Shown here: piece by piece, positions 26,867 through 35,467 of the stretch
How the letters are laid out: every line of letters starts with the position of its first letter
How positions within the stretch are numbered: position 1 is the first letter of the stretch
Origin: Cohnella thermotolerans DSM 17683
GTDB lineage: Bacteria > Bacillota > Bacilli > Paenibacillales > Paenibacillaceae
Assembly (NCBI RefSeq): GCF_000429825.1
Contig: NZ_AUCP01000053.1
Coordinates: 1 to 47,607 of the forward strand
Direction of reading: 5' to 3'
Length of the DNA stretch: 47,607 nt
Notes under the pieces: model-generated
What the model saw: the letters and a program-made list of their open reading frames with translations, nothing else
What the model was told of the DNA's origin: nothing
Database searches by the model: none
Program-made: the position numbers and the translations under genes

Positions 26867-27274
26867 TTACTCCTTATCCCTAAGACGATCTCCGATCTGG
26901 TAAGTTCTTCTCGACAGCGGCCCCTCATGGCGGTCACTGCCCGCAGTCGCGTTTTGAACCTCCGCCCGCAGCCGGTTCAGACAGTTCCCGCACATGTTGC
27001 CTTCGCGAATGAGCACGCCGCATACCTCGCATGGGTAGGACAAATTCGGCGCGTTGTAGAGCGAGATGCGTCCTTCCTTGATAAATCTCGTAATTTGCTT
27101 GATCGATACCCCCGTCTCTTCGGACAGCACCGTGATGGTCGCACCTTTGTTTTTCCGCAAATATTCGGTGCAAACCTCGTATTCCTTCTCGATTTCGGCA
27201 TAGCAGTTCTGGCAAATATCGCGAAAATGACGGGCAAACAATCTCCCGCAGCGAGGGCAGTTGGCGAGATCCAC
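26867..27274 (-). CDS. yvyF: YvyF-like flagellar operon zinc-ribbon protein (TIGR03826 type)
   Basis: A 135-residue protein with an N-terminal zinc ribbon (CPRCGRLFARHFRDICQNCY), a helix-turn-helix-like middle (ITVLSEETGVSIKQITRFIK, EGRISL) and a second Cys set (CEVCGVLIREGNMCGNCLNR). GTG 27274 has GGAGG nine bases upstream. It occupies the usual site between comF genes and flgM. The function is not established; the domain plan suggests nucleic-acid binding. Confidence 0.9.
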   Translation of the reverse strand: MDLANCPRCGRLFARHFRDICQNCYAEIEKEYEVCTEYLRKNKGATITVLSEETGVSIKQITRFIKEGRISLYNAPNLSYPCEVCGVLIREGNMCGNCLNRLRAEVQNATAGSDRHEGPLSRRTYQIGDRLRDKE

Positions 27275-27376
27275 GATCGGCTTCCTCCATTCTCGACATC
27301 CATAACAGGTTTTAATTGTCTTTGCGATTCATTGTACAAGATTTTGCTAGGATGTGGTAGCGTTTTTCTACGGATG

Positions 27377-27481
27377 TCAGGACCTCGCCCACAGCGCTCC
27401 GTACACTTCGCAACCGGGAAAAGCTTGCCGCAGCGCGAACGCGCACTCGTTCACGGTGCTCCCGGTCGTCACAACATAATC
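27377..27481 (-). pseudogene. comFC C-terminal remnant
   Basis: The minus-strand frame ending at TGA 27377-27379 reads DYVVTTGSTVNECAFALRQA then FPGCEVYGALWARS, the phosphoribosyltransferase-type signature (VTTGST) and C-terminus of ComFC, the competence protein normally encoded just before yvyF. Upstream of about 27481 the reading no longer resembles ComFC, although the frame stays open to ATG 27523. The first Asp of the usual DD pair is lost. This is a truncated remnant at the edge of the accessory region. Confidence 0.7.
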
Positions 27482-27553
27482 AGTTTCAATACTGACCACA
27501 TCCGTTTCAATATCTGCTACCATCCATTTTTACCGCACCGACATGATAGATCG

Positions 27554-28201
27554 TTACGGACACATTTTCAAATCGATCGACGAGGCTGCAACGGAAGTGT
27601 TCGAAGACGTACTTCCACCAAAAACCGCAAAACGTAATGGGTAGCCGATTGGTAGATAAATGCATCGTCCCACGTCATATTCTATTTGAAGCTTTGCGGT
27701 ATAGTACCCGATCGGATCGCCTATTGGCTTCCGCCGGGCGAACGTACCCACGCGTCCAGCCGAGCCAAAAAAATCCGCCAGACGACTCCTCAACTCCGGG
27801 TTCGTCCGCTCATCCGCCGCCGCCGAACGGACGGCGTGCCGGTACAACGCCCGTCGATTCGCCAGGCGGATCTGCATTAGATCCTCTGCTGACAGGCCGA
27901 CGATCGGCGAGCACCCCGTCAGCGGGATGTCCTGATCCGGGTTGTCGATGATCTGCATAAGCGGCATCATCGTGTTGACCTCGGCCGCGGCGAAATAACC
28001 GGTCGCCAGATCAGCACAGGCGGGAATGCCCGCAGCCTTCAGTTCGTCCACCACCACGGGAGCCAGTTCGGCCGTCGTCCAGAGCAAAATGGCGATGTCG
28101 CGGTATGAAATCGCCCGGTACAGTCCGGTCACGACATCACAGACAGTGGCGTCCCAGCAGCTACGCATCCTTTCCATTTGCTCCAGCCGACTAGATTCCA
28201 C
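27554..28201 (-). pseudogene. addA internal fragment, frameshifted
   Basis: Residues 15-145 of this frame match an internal part of AddA, the UvrD-like helicase-nuclease: YRDIAILLWTTAELAPVVVD, ELKAAGIPACADLATGYFAA, LMQIIDNPDQDIPLTG and SPIVGLSAEDLMQIRLANRR. Three residues normally before SPIVGL are missing. After LRSRLADFF the homology shifts frame (the other frame reads FLARLDAWV), and the rest of the frame is not AddA. The N-terminal helicase motifs and the C-terminal nuclease are absent. It is a decayed piece about 400 bp long, next to the comFC remnant. Confidence 0.75.
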
Positions 28202-28437
28202 TAAAGATTTTGTCCATCAGTTAACCTAGTTGTTCGCATGTTTCTCATCATTTCCGATTTCTCGAGCTTCTCTCTCCATAAGCTACAGATGTTCGTAACC
28301 GGGCACAGGTTTCCCGGATCGGGTGCAGGTAAACACTCTCGGTTCCCCGTCTGGGCTCACTGGTTTATACGTTAGTACATACAAAATAAAAAAGGATTTT
28401 TGTCTTTTTTTGCCGAACCATTTCTTTGGTGAATAAA

Positions 28438-28632
28438 ATGTTCAAATCTGGCTTTATTCTCGACAATGAAGATAAACTGAACGCCGCCATGTACAACAAG
28501 ACCCCCGTCATTGTTTACATGCACGGCAGGATCTTGGACTATGGCGGCGTTATTGAAGAAAACGGCAAATTTGCCGTCAAGATTAATGGGGATTATTATC
28601 TTAAAGAAAATTGTGAGTTTCGGGTTCGATAG
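28438..28632 (+). CDS. Small protein of unknown function
   Basis: A 64-residue frame, MFKSGFILDNEDKLNAAMYN, KTPVIVYMHGRILDYGGVIE, ending LKENCEFRVR. It has the periodic beta-strand look of a small barrel. A GTG at 28429 and TTG at 28426 are alternative starts; no strong ribosome site fixes the choice. It is the only plus-strand gene here and converges on the SOS cassette. I do not recognise a family. Confidence 0.55.
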   Translation: MFKSGFILDNEDKLNAAMYNKTPVIVYMHGRILDYGGVIEENGKFAVKINGDYYLKENCEFRVR

Positions 28633-28643
28633 CGACCCAATAT

Positions 28644-29117
28644 TTACTTCGCGTAGTCTTTCAAAAGCGCGGCGATTTCGCCGATATATTCCGTCAGTCG
28701 CACACTAATCTCCGCCCGCATGACTTCGCGCACCATCCCGAACCGCTCCTCGTACCCGCGGCATAGAACCCGATGGTAGACGATCAGATCCACCTGCTCA
28801 TCGTTCAGGATTTTAATATTACGCCGGCTCAGTTCACGCCTGATCTTGTACATATCCTTCGTGACCCGGTTCATGAGCAATTGCGTGATCGCGGCGAACA
28901 CCTTTTTCAGGACGTTCGATGAATGTCGGACCTCTTCCAGGCTGTTCTGCAAGATGGTCAGGAGATGGGGCAACAGAACGCAGTCCCGGATCATCGCCAG
29001 CTCTTCCGGCGTCGCCTGGCCTGCGGGCTTCGGATGATTGCGCGACTCATACTGCTCCTGATGTTCGGTCAACAGCATTTTCGATTGCCACCGGATGTTG
29101 CCCTCGAGTTTGCTCAC
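28644..29117 (-). CDS. YolD-like family protein with a larger helical C-terminal domain
   Basis: A 157-residue protein. The N-terminus KLEGNIRWQSKMLLTEHQEQ resembles YolD, a partner of Y-family polymerases in Bacillales. Instead of the usual short YolD tail it has a helical domain ending YKIRRELSRRNIKILNDEQ, RVLCRGYEERFGMVREVMRA and EISVRLTEYIGEI. GTG 29117 overlaps the uvrX stop (GTGA), with GGAGGT eight bases upstream, so it is translationally coupled to uvrX. It probably assists the polymerase. Confidence 0.7.
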   Translation of the reverse strand: MSKLEGNIRWQSKMLLTEHQEQYESRNHPKPAGQATPEELAMIRDCVLLPHLLTILQNSLEEVRHSSNVLKKVFAAITQLLMNRVTKDMYKIRRELSRRNIKILNDEQVDLIVYHRVLCRGYEERFGMVREVMRAEISVRLTEYIGEIAALLKDYAK

Positions 29118-30376
29118 CGATAATGACCTCCGATCTGAGCCGCCCTCTCGCGCGCTACGCCCGCTTCAAGCAGGGAGGAAGCGCGTATAAGGGCGGCGTC
29201 GCCGAATCGATCCTTGATTGAATCCGCGGCCCGCTCGAGGCTGTAAATCTTCGGTCGGTCCTCAAACAATGTAAGCTGGTACGTGTCGTCGCCGGAAAGT
29301 TCGGTCAACGAAATAAAGAGGCGGCTAATCGGCATTCCGCGCCAGTGAGTCACAAATAACCGCCGCGCAGCCTCTGCAACCTCGTGCGTAAGCGATGTCG
29401 CATACGGCAACGTCGTCTGCCGCCCGAACGAGAACGTTCGCCGACCGTCAGTTTCCACCGCCCCGACCGAAACGACCCGCCCTTGTTTGCCCAGACGGCG
29501 GGCTCGGCGGCAGACTTCGATAACCAGTTCAAGAAGAACCACTTCGATGTCGGGCAATTTGCGATACAGATTCGCACGCAGCGCCTTGCCGTGGCTGATC
29601 GATTGCAGCGTGCCGCGCGTCGATGCGACGACCGGGCTCGGATCGATGCCGCGCGCCGTCTGCCAGTAGTACTCGGCTTGAATATCCGACTGCCTGCCCA
29701 TTTCCCTCCGCATCTTCCGCTTCAGTTCGCCGAGGTCCGTCCGCGCGACGTCGCCGATCGTCGGGAGTCCCATACGGTGGAAATGGTAGGCCATGCGTGA
29801 GCCGACCATGAACATTTGCTCGACGGGCAGCGGCCACAGTTCGGTCTCGATATTTCCGCGGCCGAGCTTGAAGATGCCGTCCGGGCGCTTCTTCGCGAAA
29901 TTGTCGGTTGCCATTTTGGCGAGTATTTTCGAGGGGCCGATGCCCACCCGCGACCATACGCCGGTTGACAGAAGCACTTTCGCCTGAATCCGGCGCGCAA
30001 GCGATTCGGCGTTTTCTCCGCCGGACAGCGAGCCCGTCACATCCAGAAACTGTTCGTCGATGGAATACGGCTCCACCAGGTCGGTGAAGGACTCGTAAAT
30101 TGCCGTAATGAAGAGGGAGATGCTAATGTAAGTTTGCATCCGAGGGCGTATGACCATGAGATTCGGACATTTGGCGATCGCTTCGCCCACGCGTTCCGCG
30201 GTTGTGACGCCTCCGGCTTTGGCGATGGGGCATGCCGCGAGAATGATGCCCGATCTGCGCTCGGGATCTCCGACTGCAACCGGCATATCGCGATACGCCG
30301 GGTGGGCGGCTTTCTCTACCGAGGCGTAAAACGATTGACCGTCAATTAACAGGATGGTGGGTTCCCTACCCCACAT
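29114..30376 (-). CDS. uvrX: UvrX-type Y-family DNA polymerase
   Basis: A 420-residue translesion polymerase. The palm begins LLIDGQSFYASVEKA with the first metal Asp, and VEPYSIDEQFLDVTG holds the SIDE-type catalytic Asp-Glu. VGIGPSKILAKMATDNFAKK and the helix-hairpin-helix segment GLPTIGDVARTDLGELKRKM follow, then the little-finger domain. RGTLQSISHGKAL resembles the UvrX/UmuC group. All catalytic acids are present. It overlaps the small WYL-like gene upstream and the YolD-like gene downstream, in a cassette driven by an SOS promoter. Confidence 0.92.
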   Translation of the reverse strand: MWGREPTILLIDGQSFYASVEKAAHPAYRDMPVAVGDPERRSGIILAACPIAKAGGVTTAERVGEAIAKCPNLMVIRPRMQTYISISLFITAIYESFTDLVEPYSIDEQFLDVTGSLSGGENAESLARRIQAKVLLSTGVWSRVGIGPSKILAKMATDNFAKKRPDGIFKLGRGNIETELWPLPVEQMFMVGSRMAYHFHRMGLPTIGDVARTDLGELKRKMRREMGRQSDIQAEYYWQTARGIDPSPVVASTRGTLQSISHGKALRANLYRKLPDIEVVLLELVIEVCRRARRLGKQGRVVSVGAVETDGRRTFSFGRQTTLPYATSLTHEVAEAARRLFVTHWRGMPISRLFISLTELSGDDTYQLTLFEDRPKIYSLERAADSIKDRFGDAALIRASSLLEAGVARERAAQIGGHYR

Positions 30377-30572
30377 ATCGATTCACCAACTGCATCGCAA
30401 GAATCCGCCTGGCGTCGAAAACGCGCGGCGCCCGCTTGACCAGATCGTAGCCACGTACACGGCCGTCGGAGACGGCGTGAACGACGATGCGCCGCTGCGT
30501 GATCTGTCCACTCTTAGCTTGGTAAATGATTTCAACGACGCAACCAATGTACTTGATCGACAAGGTATTCAC
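30366..30572 (-). CDS. Minimal WYL-like domain protein
   Basis: A 68-residue protein, reading IKYIGCVVEIIYQAKSGQIT, QRRIVVHAVSDGRVRGYDL and DARRILAMQLVNRYVG. The order of strands, including IIYQAKSGQITQR and the RGYDL segment before a final helix, resembles a stand-alone WYL domain, which senses ligands or binds nucleic acid. GTG 30572 overlaps the preceding stop (GTGA); TTG 30563 is an alternative with GGGGAG at better spacing. It overlaps uvrX by 11 bases. Confidence 0.6.
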   Translation of the reverse strand: MNTLSIKYIGCVVEIIYQAKSGQITQRRIVVHAVSDGRVRGYDLVKRAPRVFDARRILAMQLVNRYVG

Positions 30573-30697
30573 TCCCCACACGAACGCTGTCCGCATCCAG
30601 GGCAGATCGTGCAGCCGACAGTTGCGGGGGCCGTATAAATGGTCAAGCAGTACGGGCATTCCTTCTTGATGGTTTCCGATGCGCCTTGTTTGTTCAT
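30569..30697 (-). CDS. 42-residue zinc-ribbon-like protein, first gene of the SOS cassette
   Basis: A short frame reading MNKQGASETIKKECPYCLTI, then YTAPATVGCTICPGCGQRSC and GE. Two CxxC pairs (CPYC and CPGC) suggest one zinc ribbon. GGAGGGATTCC places a good ribosome site before ATG 30697. It overlaps the next gene by four bases and is the first gene after the LexA-controlled promoter. Its role is unknown; such small ribbons often precede uvrX-like polymerases on mobile DNA. Confidence 0.65.
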   Translation of the reverse strand: MNKQGASETIKKECPYCLTIYTAPATVGCTICPGCGQRSCGE

Positions 30698-30713
30698 TGG
30701 AATCCCTCCAAAT

Positions 30714-30758
30714 CGAACGTTTGTTTGTATTATATACGGGAACGAATGTTCGATTCAA
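30714..30758 (-). promoter_or_regulatory. SOS promoter with two LexA boxes
   Basis: On the minus strand: -35 TTGAAT (30758-30753), 18-bp spacer, -10 TATAAT (30734-30729). A LexA box CGAACATTCGTTCC (30752-30739) fills the spacer, and a second, CAAACAAACGTTCG (30727-30714), lies just after the -10. The Bacillus LexA consensus is CGAAC-N4-GTTCG/GTTCC. Repressor on either box would block the polymerase. Confidence 0.88.
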
Positions 30759-30761
30759 GAG

Positions 30762-31062
30762 GTAGAGTAAAGGGCTGGGCCACCAGCCCCTCCTCATTAA
30801 ACCGGACGTGAGGTTTTCCCTCATCCGGCAGTTCTTCTCCCTTCGGCGTTACGGTACTTCCCTAACCGGCAAGTTTCTTGAGCCCCGCAAGTTGCACCGC
30901 TATGGCCGCTTTCCGGACTTGCTGTGCTTATTACGACGATTATGCTTCTTGTTCCAGAACAGGGTGAGGCGCTTTCGAATGTACCAGTCGATTTTGTTAA
31001 GAAACTTGTCAGCAAAGGAGTCCTGACCGTAGTAGTTCTTCCACCCTTGGATCTTCGGGTTT
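30762..31062 (-). mobile_element. Group II intron, 3' fragment
   Basis: The minus strand encodes the end of an intron maturase and then the ribozyme 3' part. A domain V-like hairpin (CCGGATGAGGG / CCTCACGTCCGG, within 30807-30836) and a domain VI-like GGGCTGG/CCAGCCC hairpin precede a 3' end of CTCTAC near 30762. Everything upstream of about 31062 is lost where the IS21-like element begins. The type resembles group IIC introns. Confidence 0.8.
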
Positions 31063-31070
31063 GTCAACGC
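30900..31070 (-). pseudogene. Group II intron reverse transcriptase/maturase, C-terminal remnant
   Basis: About 56 residues survive: NPKIQGWKNYYGQDSFADKF, LNKIDWYIRKRLTLFWNKKH and NRRNKHSKSGKRP, ending at TAG 30900-30902. This is the maturase/GIIM region at the C-terminus of group II intron proteins. The reverse transcriptase domain is missing, so the protein cannot be active. The remaining frame has no internal stop, which implies fairly recent truncation. Confidence 0.85.
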
Positions 31071-31207
31071 CGGATTTATTTTGACCCATTTCGCCGGGTT
31101 AATTTTGACCCACCTACCGGCGAATTCGTCCTTTCACTTGCGACCTTATCGTGAAAGTACGAGAAGAATTGGGAGGGGAAAGAGTCGCTGCCTTTCCCCA
31201 TGTCCGG

Positions 31208-31465
31208 TTATTCCAGCTCCGTCAGGAGATGCCGAAACCGTTTGTAGGCCGCTAAATGGTCAAACGTCTCGTACAGGTCGCTGTGCACATCCGGGAAAGG
31301 CTCGTCCTGCCCCTGCGGTGCCAGTCGATTCACATCGCGGCGCAATTCCACCACCTGCTGTTCCAGGCTCTTGCAGTACTGAGCGAGTGCTGCGATGAGC
31401 GCTTCGGCCTCTTGCTGCTCAAGCGCCGCCAGCGATTCCTCATCATACATCGGCTCTCGGATCAT
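31208..31465 (-). CDS. Coiled-coil passenger protein of the IS21-like element
   Basis: An 85-residue acidic protein, mostly helix: EESLAALEQQEAEALIAALA, QYCKSLEQQVVELRRDVNRL, then a Pro-rich break and YKRFRHLLTELE. A strong ribosome site, AAAGGAGG, lies eight bases before ATG 31465. It follows the DUF5348 gene in the same orientation and ends about 145 bp inside the element terminus. I do not know its function; a structural helper of the transposase is possible. Confidence 0.65.
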   Translation of the reverse strand: MIREPMYDEESLAALEQQEAEALIAALAQYCKSLEQQVVELRRDVNRLAPQGQDEPFPDVHSDLYETFDHLAAYKRFRHLLTELE

Positions 31466-31493
31466 GCGAAGTTCCTCCTTTGGTCATGCCGGG

Positions 31494-33259
<1,766 letters not shown>

Positions 33260-34476
33260 TGTGGATATCGCAGTATAATGGCCTTAAGAATTTAGACACG
33301 AAAAAAGGATGTGTTAAGTTGTATGTCAGCGATACGAAGGAACCATCCTCCGGAATTCAAGGCCAAGGTTGTACTGGAAATTTTGCGAGAAGAAAAATCG
33401 ATTTCCGAGCTGGCTTCCGAGCATGGGATTCACCCCAATGTCCTTCAGCGGTGGAAAAATGATGTCGTTCAAAATCTGGCGCAACTTTTTGTCGATGATC
33501 GCAAGGGCATTACGAAAATGAAAAACGAATACGAACAGAAAATCAACCAACTCTATGCGGAGGTGGGAAAACTTACGACACAGAACGCATGGCTCAAAAA
33601 AAAATCTGGCCTCCCGATTGACTAGACAAGAGCGTTTGGCATTGCTGGATTGGGATTGTACCGAACTGCCGCTCAGTCAACAAGCAGAGCTTCTCAGTCT
33701 CAATCGATCCAGTTTGTATTACCAGCCAAGACCGCCGTCGCCGGAAGAAGTGGCCATCAAACATGCCATCGATCGGATCTATACCCAATACCCGATGTTC
33801 GGTTCAAGGCGCATCACTGCGATTCTCAGACGGGATGAAGGCTTCCGTGTTCACCGCAGCACGATTCAGCGTTATATGCAGGAGATGGGAATATCCGCCA
33901 TCTATCCCGGTCCCAATCTCAGCAAGCGTCATTTGCAACATCGCATTTATCCGTATTTGCTCCGCGGTCTGGACATCGTCCGACCGAATCAGGTGTGGGG
34001 CATTGATCTGACTTACATCCGATTGCAGCGCGGCTGGATGTATCTGGTCGCCGTCCTGGATTGGTATTCCCGGTATGTCGTCGCCTGGCAGCTGGATCAG
34101 AGCCTGGAGATCGATTTCGTCCTGGAAACGGTGAAAACCGCTTTGGCTGTGAACAAGCCTGAAATATGGAACAGCGATCAGGGCAGCCATTTTACCAGTC
34201 CACAGTACATCGAACTGTTGAAAGCCGAACAAATCCGCATCAGCATGGATGGGAAAGGACGGGCTGTGGACAACATTTTCACCGAACGGTTTTGGCGCAG
34301 TCTCAAATACGAGGAAGTCTATCTTCACGATTACGCCAATCCGCGAGAAGCTCGAAAAGGCATTACCCGGTACATCGAACTCTACAATCATTACCGGCCT
34401 CATCAATCCTTGAACAATCATACGCCGGCATCGATCTACTGGGGAAACGTGCAACTGCCCGATCTGGTTATCCACA
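33260..34476 (+). mobile_element. IS3-family insertion sequence
   Basis: A 1217-bp element with two overlapping frames joined by an A9 slippery run. I place its ends at TGTGGATATC (33260) and the inverted TATCCACA ending at 34476; the inverted repeat is only about nine bases, so the ends are tentative. No matching 3-5 bp target repeats flank it (AGC left, GGT right), and the istA sequence does not continue on the right. A deletion has therefore followed insertion. Confidence 0.7.
33323..33625 (+). CDS. IS3-family transposase OrfA
   Basis: A 100-residue DNA-binding protein. The helix-turn-helix HPPEFKAKVVLEILREEKSI, SELASEHGIHPNVLQRWKND and the leucine-zipper-like KINQLYAEVGKLTTQNAWL are typical of IS3-group OrfA. 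ATG 33323 is used, with GTG 33311 as an alternative. The frame ends after the A9 run at 33596-33604, where a -1 slip would join it to OrfB. Confidence 0.9.
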   Translation: MSAIRRNHPPEFKAKVVLEILREEKSISELASEHGIHPNVLQRWKNDVVQNLAQLFVDDRKGITKMKNEYEQKINQLYAEVGKLTTQNAWLKKKSGLPID

Positions 34477-34481
34477 GGTAA
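33555..34481 (+). CDS. IS3-family transposase OrfB (made as OrfAB fusion)
   Basis: The catalytic frame of the element. Homology begins SKKNLASRLTRQERLALLD; the DDE acids sit in VWGIDLTYIRL, IWNSDQGSHFTSPQ and NIFTERFWRSLKYEEVYLHD, with the end YNHYRPHQSLNNHTPASIYW. The frame is open from 33555, but expression is expected as an OrfAB fusion through -1 slippage at the nine A residues at 33596-33604. The stop lies just beyond the putative right end of the element. It looks intact. Confidence 0.9.
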   Translation: MRRWENLRHRTHGSKKNLASRLTRQERLALLDWDCTELPLSQQAELLSLNRSSLYYQPRPPSPEEVAIKHAIDRIYTQYPMFGSRRITAILRRDEGFRVHRSTIQRYMQEMGISAIYPGPNLSKRHLQHRIYPYLLRGLDIVRPNQVWGIDLTYIRLQRGWMYLVAVLDWYSRYVVAWQLDQSLEIDFVLETVKTALAVNKPEIWNSDQGSHFTSPQYIELLKAEQIRISMDGKGRAVDNIFTERFWRSLKYEEVYLHDYANPREARKGITRYIELYNHYRPHQSLNNHTPASIYWGNVQLPDLVIHR

Positions 34482-34629
34482 GCCTGAATACAAGGCGGGC
34501 TCCCGCGCTTCGCTTGGGCTATGTCCGCCACCAGTGGACAGTCATCACTATCCATCATATTCCAATTATGGAATCCGAGAATGGGGGTAAGATAAACAAA
34601 ACAAAAGACTTTGTGAAAATATTCACCCC
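34482..34629. other. Spacer between the IS3 element and the PLD gene
   Basis: This 148-bp stretch contains a GC-rich inverted repeat (GGCGG at 34494 to CCGCC at 34531) and no convincing gene. It does not continue istA, so it marks a deletion junction. It may be a remnant of another mobile element, but I cannot identify one. Confidence 0.4.
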
Positions 34630-35241
34630 TTAATTTTTTTGAAAATCTGTCTTGACAAATAGGGCCACCTTATTGTCCGGCTGAGCGATCTTGTATTCAG
34701 CCGTCACGAACCGCTTCTTGTCGTTCCACATATTTTCGAATTCGGCAGTAAAATTTTGGGCGACTTCTGCATTACGCACCACAACAAGAATCTCGTCGTT
34801 GGATTCACTCGCCGCTTTTGAATAGTTGAATGATCCGGTTGTAGCAATCTTTTTGTCTGCGATTGTCATTTTCAGATGCATGAGGCCGCTGTGCGAATTG
34901 ATTTTGATCGGGATGCCAGCGCTGCCAAGTAATTTGAGGGCTTCAGTTTGCGTCTTTCCTTCAGCTTGCTGCTTGTCCGTGATGATCCGAACATTTACTC
35001 CGCGTTTCTTGGCATCCCTTATTGCCCCAACGATATCCGGATCGGTAAGGCTGTAAATGGCAATGTCCAACGTGGACTTTGCTGACTTGATGACGTCGAT
35101 CAGCAGTTTTTCCTGATCCTTTCCCTCAAACGTCCACTCAATGTCTGCTGATTTAACCCGCGCATTTTGGGCGGCGTAGACCGTTCCAGCAACAAGCGAA
35201 AACACCAGAAGCAGAGAGACTATGTATTTCCCGATTTTCAT
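34630..35241 (-). CDS. Secreted phospholipase D-like protein (single HKD)
   Basis: A 203-residue exported protein. ATG 35241 follows a GGAGGG site. Signal peptide: MKIGKYIVSLLLVFSLVAGT and VYA. The PLD domain shows LDIAIYSLTDPDIVGAIRDA, then the HKD-type motif HLKMTIADKKIATTGSFNYS with KAASESNDE. There is one HKD, as in Nuc/FAM83-like bacterial endonucleases that work as dimers. It may be a secreted nuclease or lipase. It is the last gene of the accessory block. Confidence 0.85.
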   Translation of the reverse strand: MKIGKYIVSLLLVFSLVAGTVYAAQNARVKSADIEWTFEGKDQEKLLIDVIKSAKSTLDIAIYSLTDPDIVGAIRDAKKRGVNVRIITDKQQAEGKTQTEALKLLGSAGIPIKINSHSGLMHLKMTIADKKIATTGSFNYSKAASESNDEILVVVRNAEVAQNFTAEFENMWNDKKRFVTAEYKIAQPDNKVALFVKTDFQKN

Positions 35242-35304
35242 GCCGCGTCCCTCCATTCGACATTCTCATGCAATTATTTTAACATGCTCGGTATATCTTG
35301 GAAA

Positions 35305-35332
35305 TAAAAAAGGGGGGCCTCAATCCACCCCG
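35305..35332 (-). terminator. Probable terminator after the HD-domain gene
   Basis: On the minus strand GGGG (35331-35328) can pair with CCCC (35315-35312), followed by a run of six A/T-strand T residues. The stem is short and imperfect. It lies between the HD gene and the PLD gene, 63 bases before the PLD start. Confidence 0.5.
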
Positions 35333-35467
35333 ATGATGTCATTCATATCCAATATCCGTTTACCCTGATACGCTCCGACACCGGATCAACTCGCTCAACC
35401 CACGGCGCAATTCTCCAATGGATCGTACTTTTTCAAAGTCATCCCGAGGAAGGGGCTGGACGAAGGA

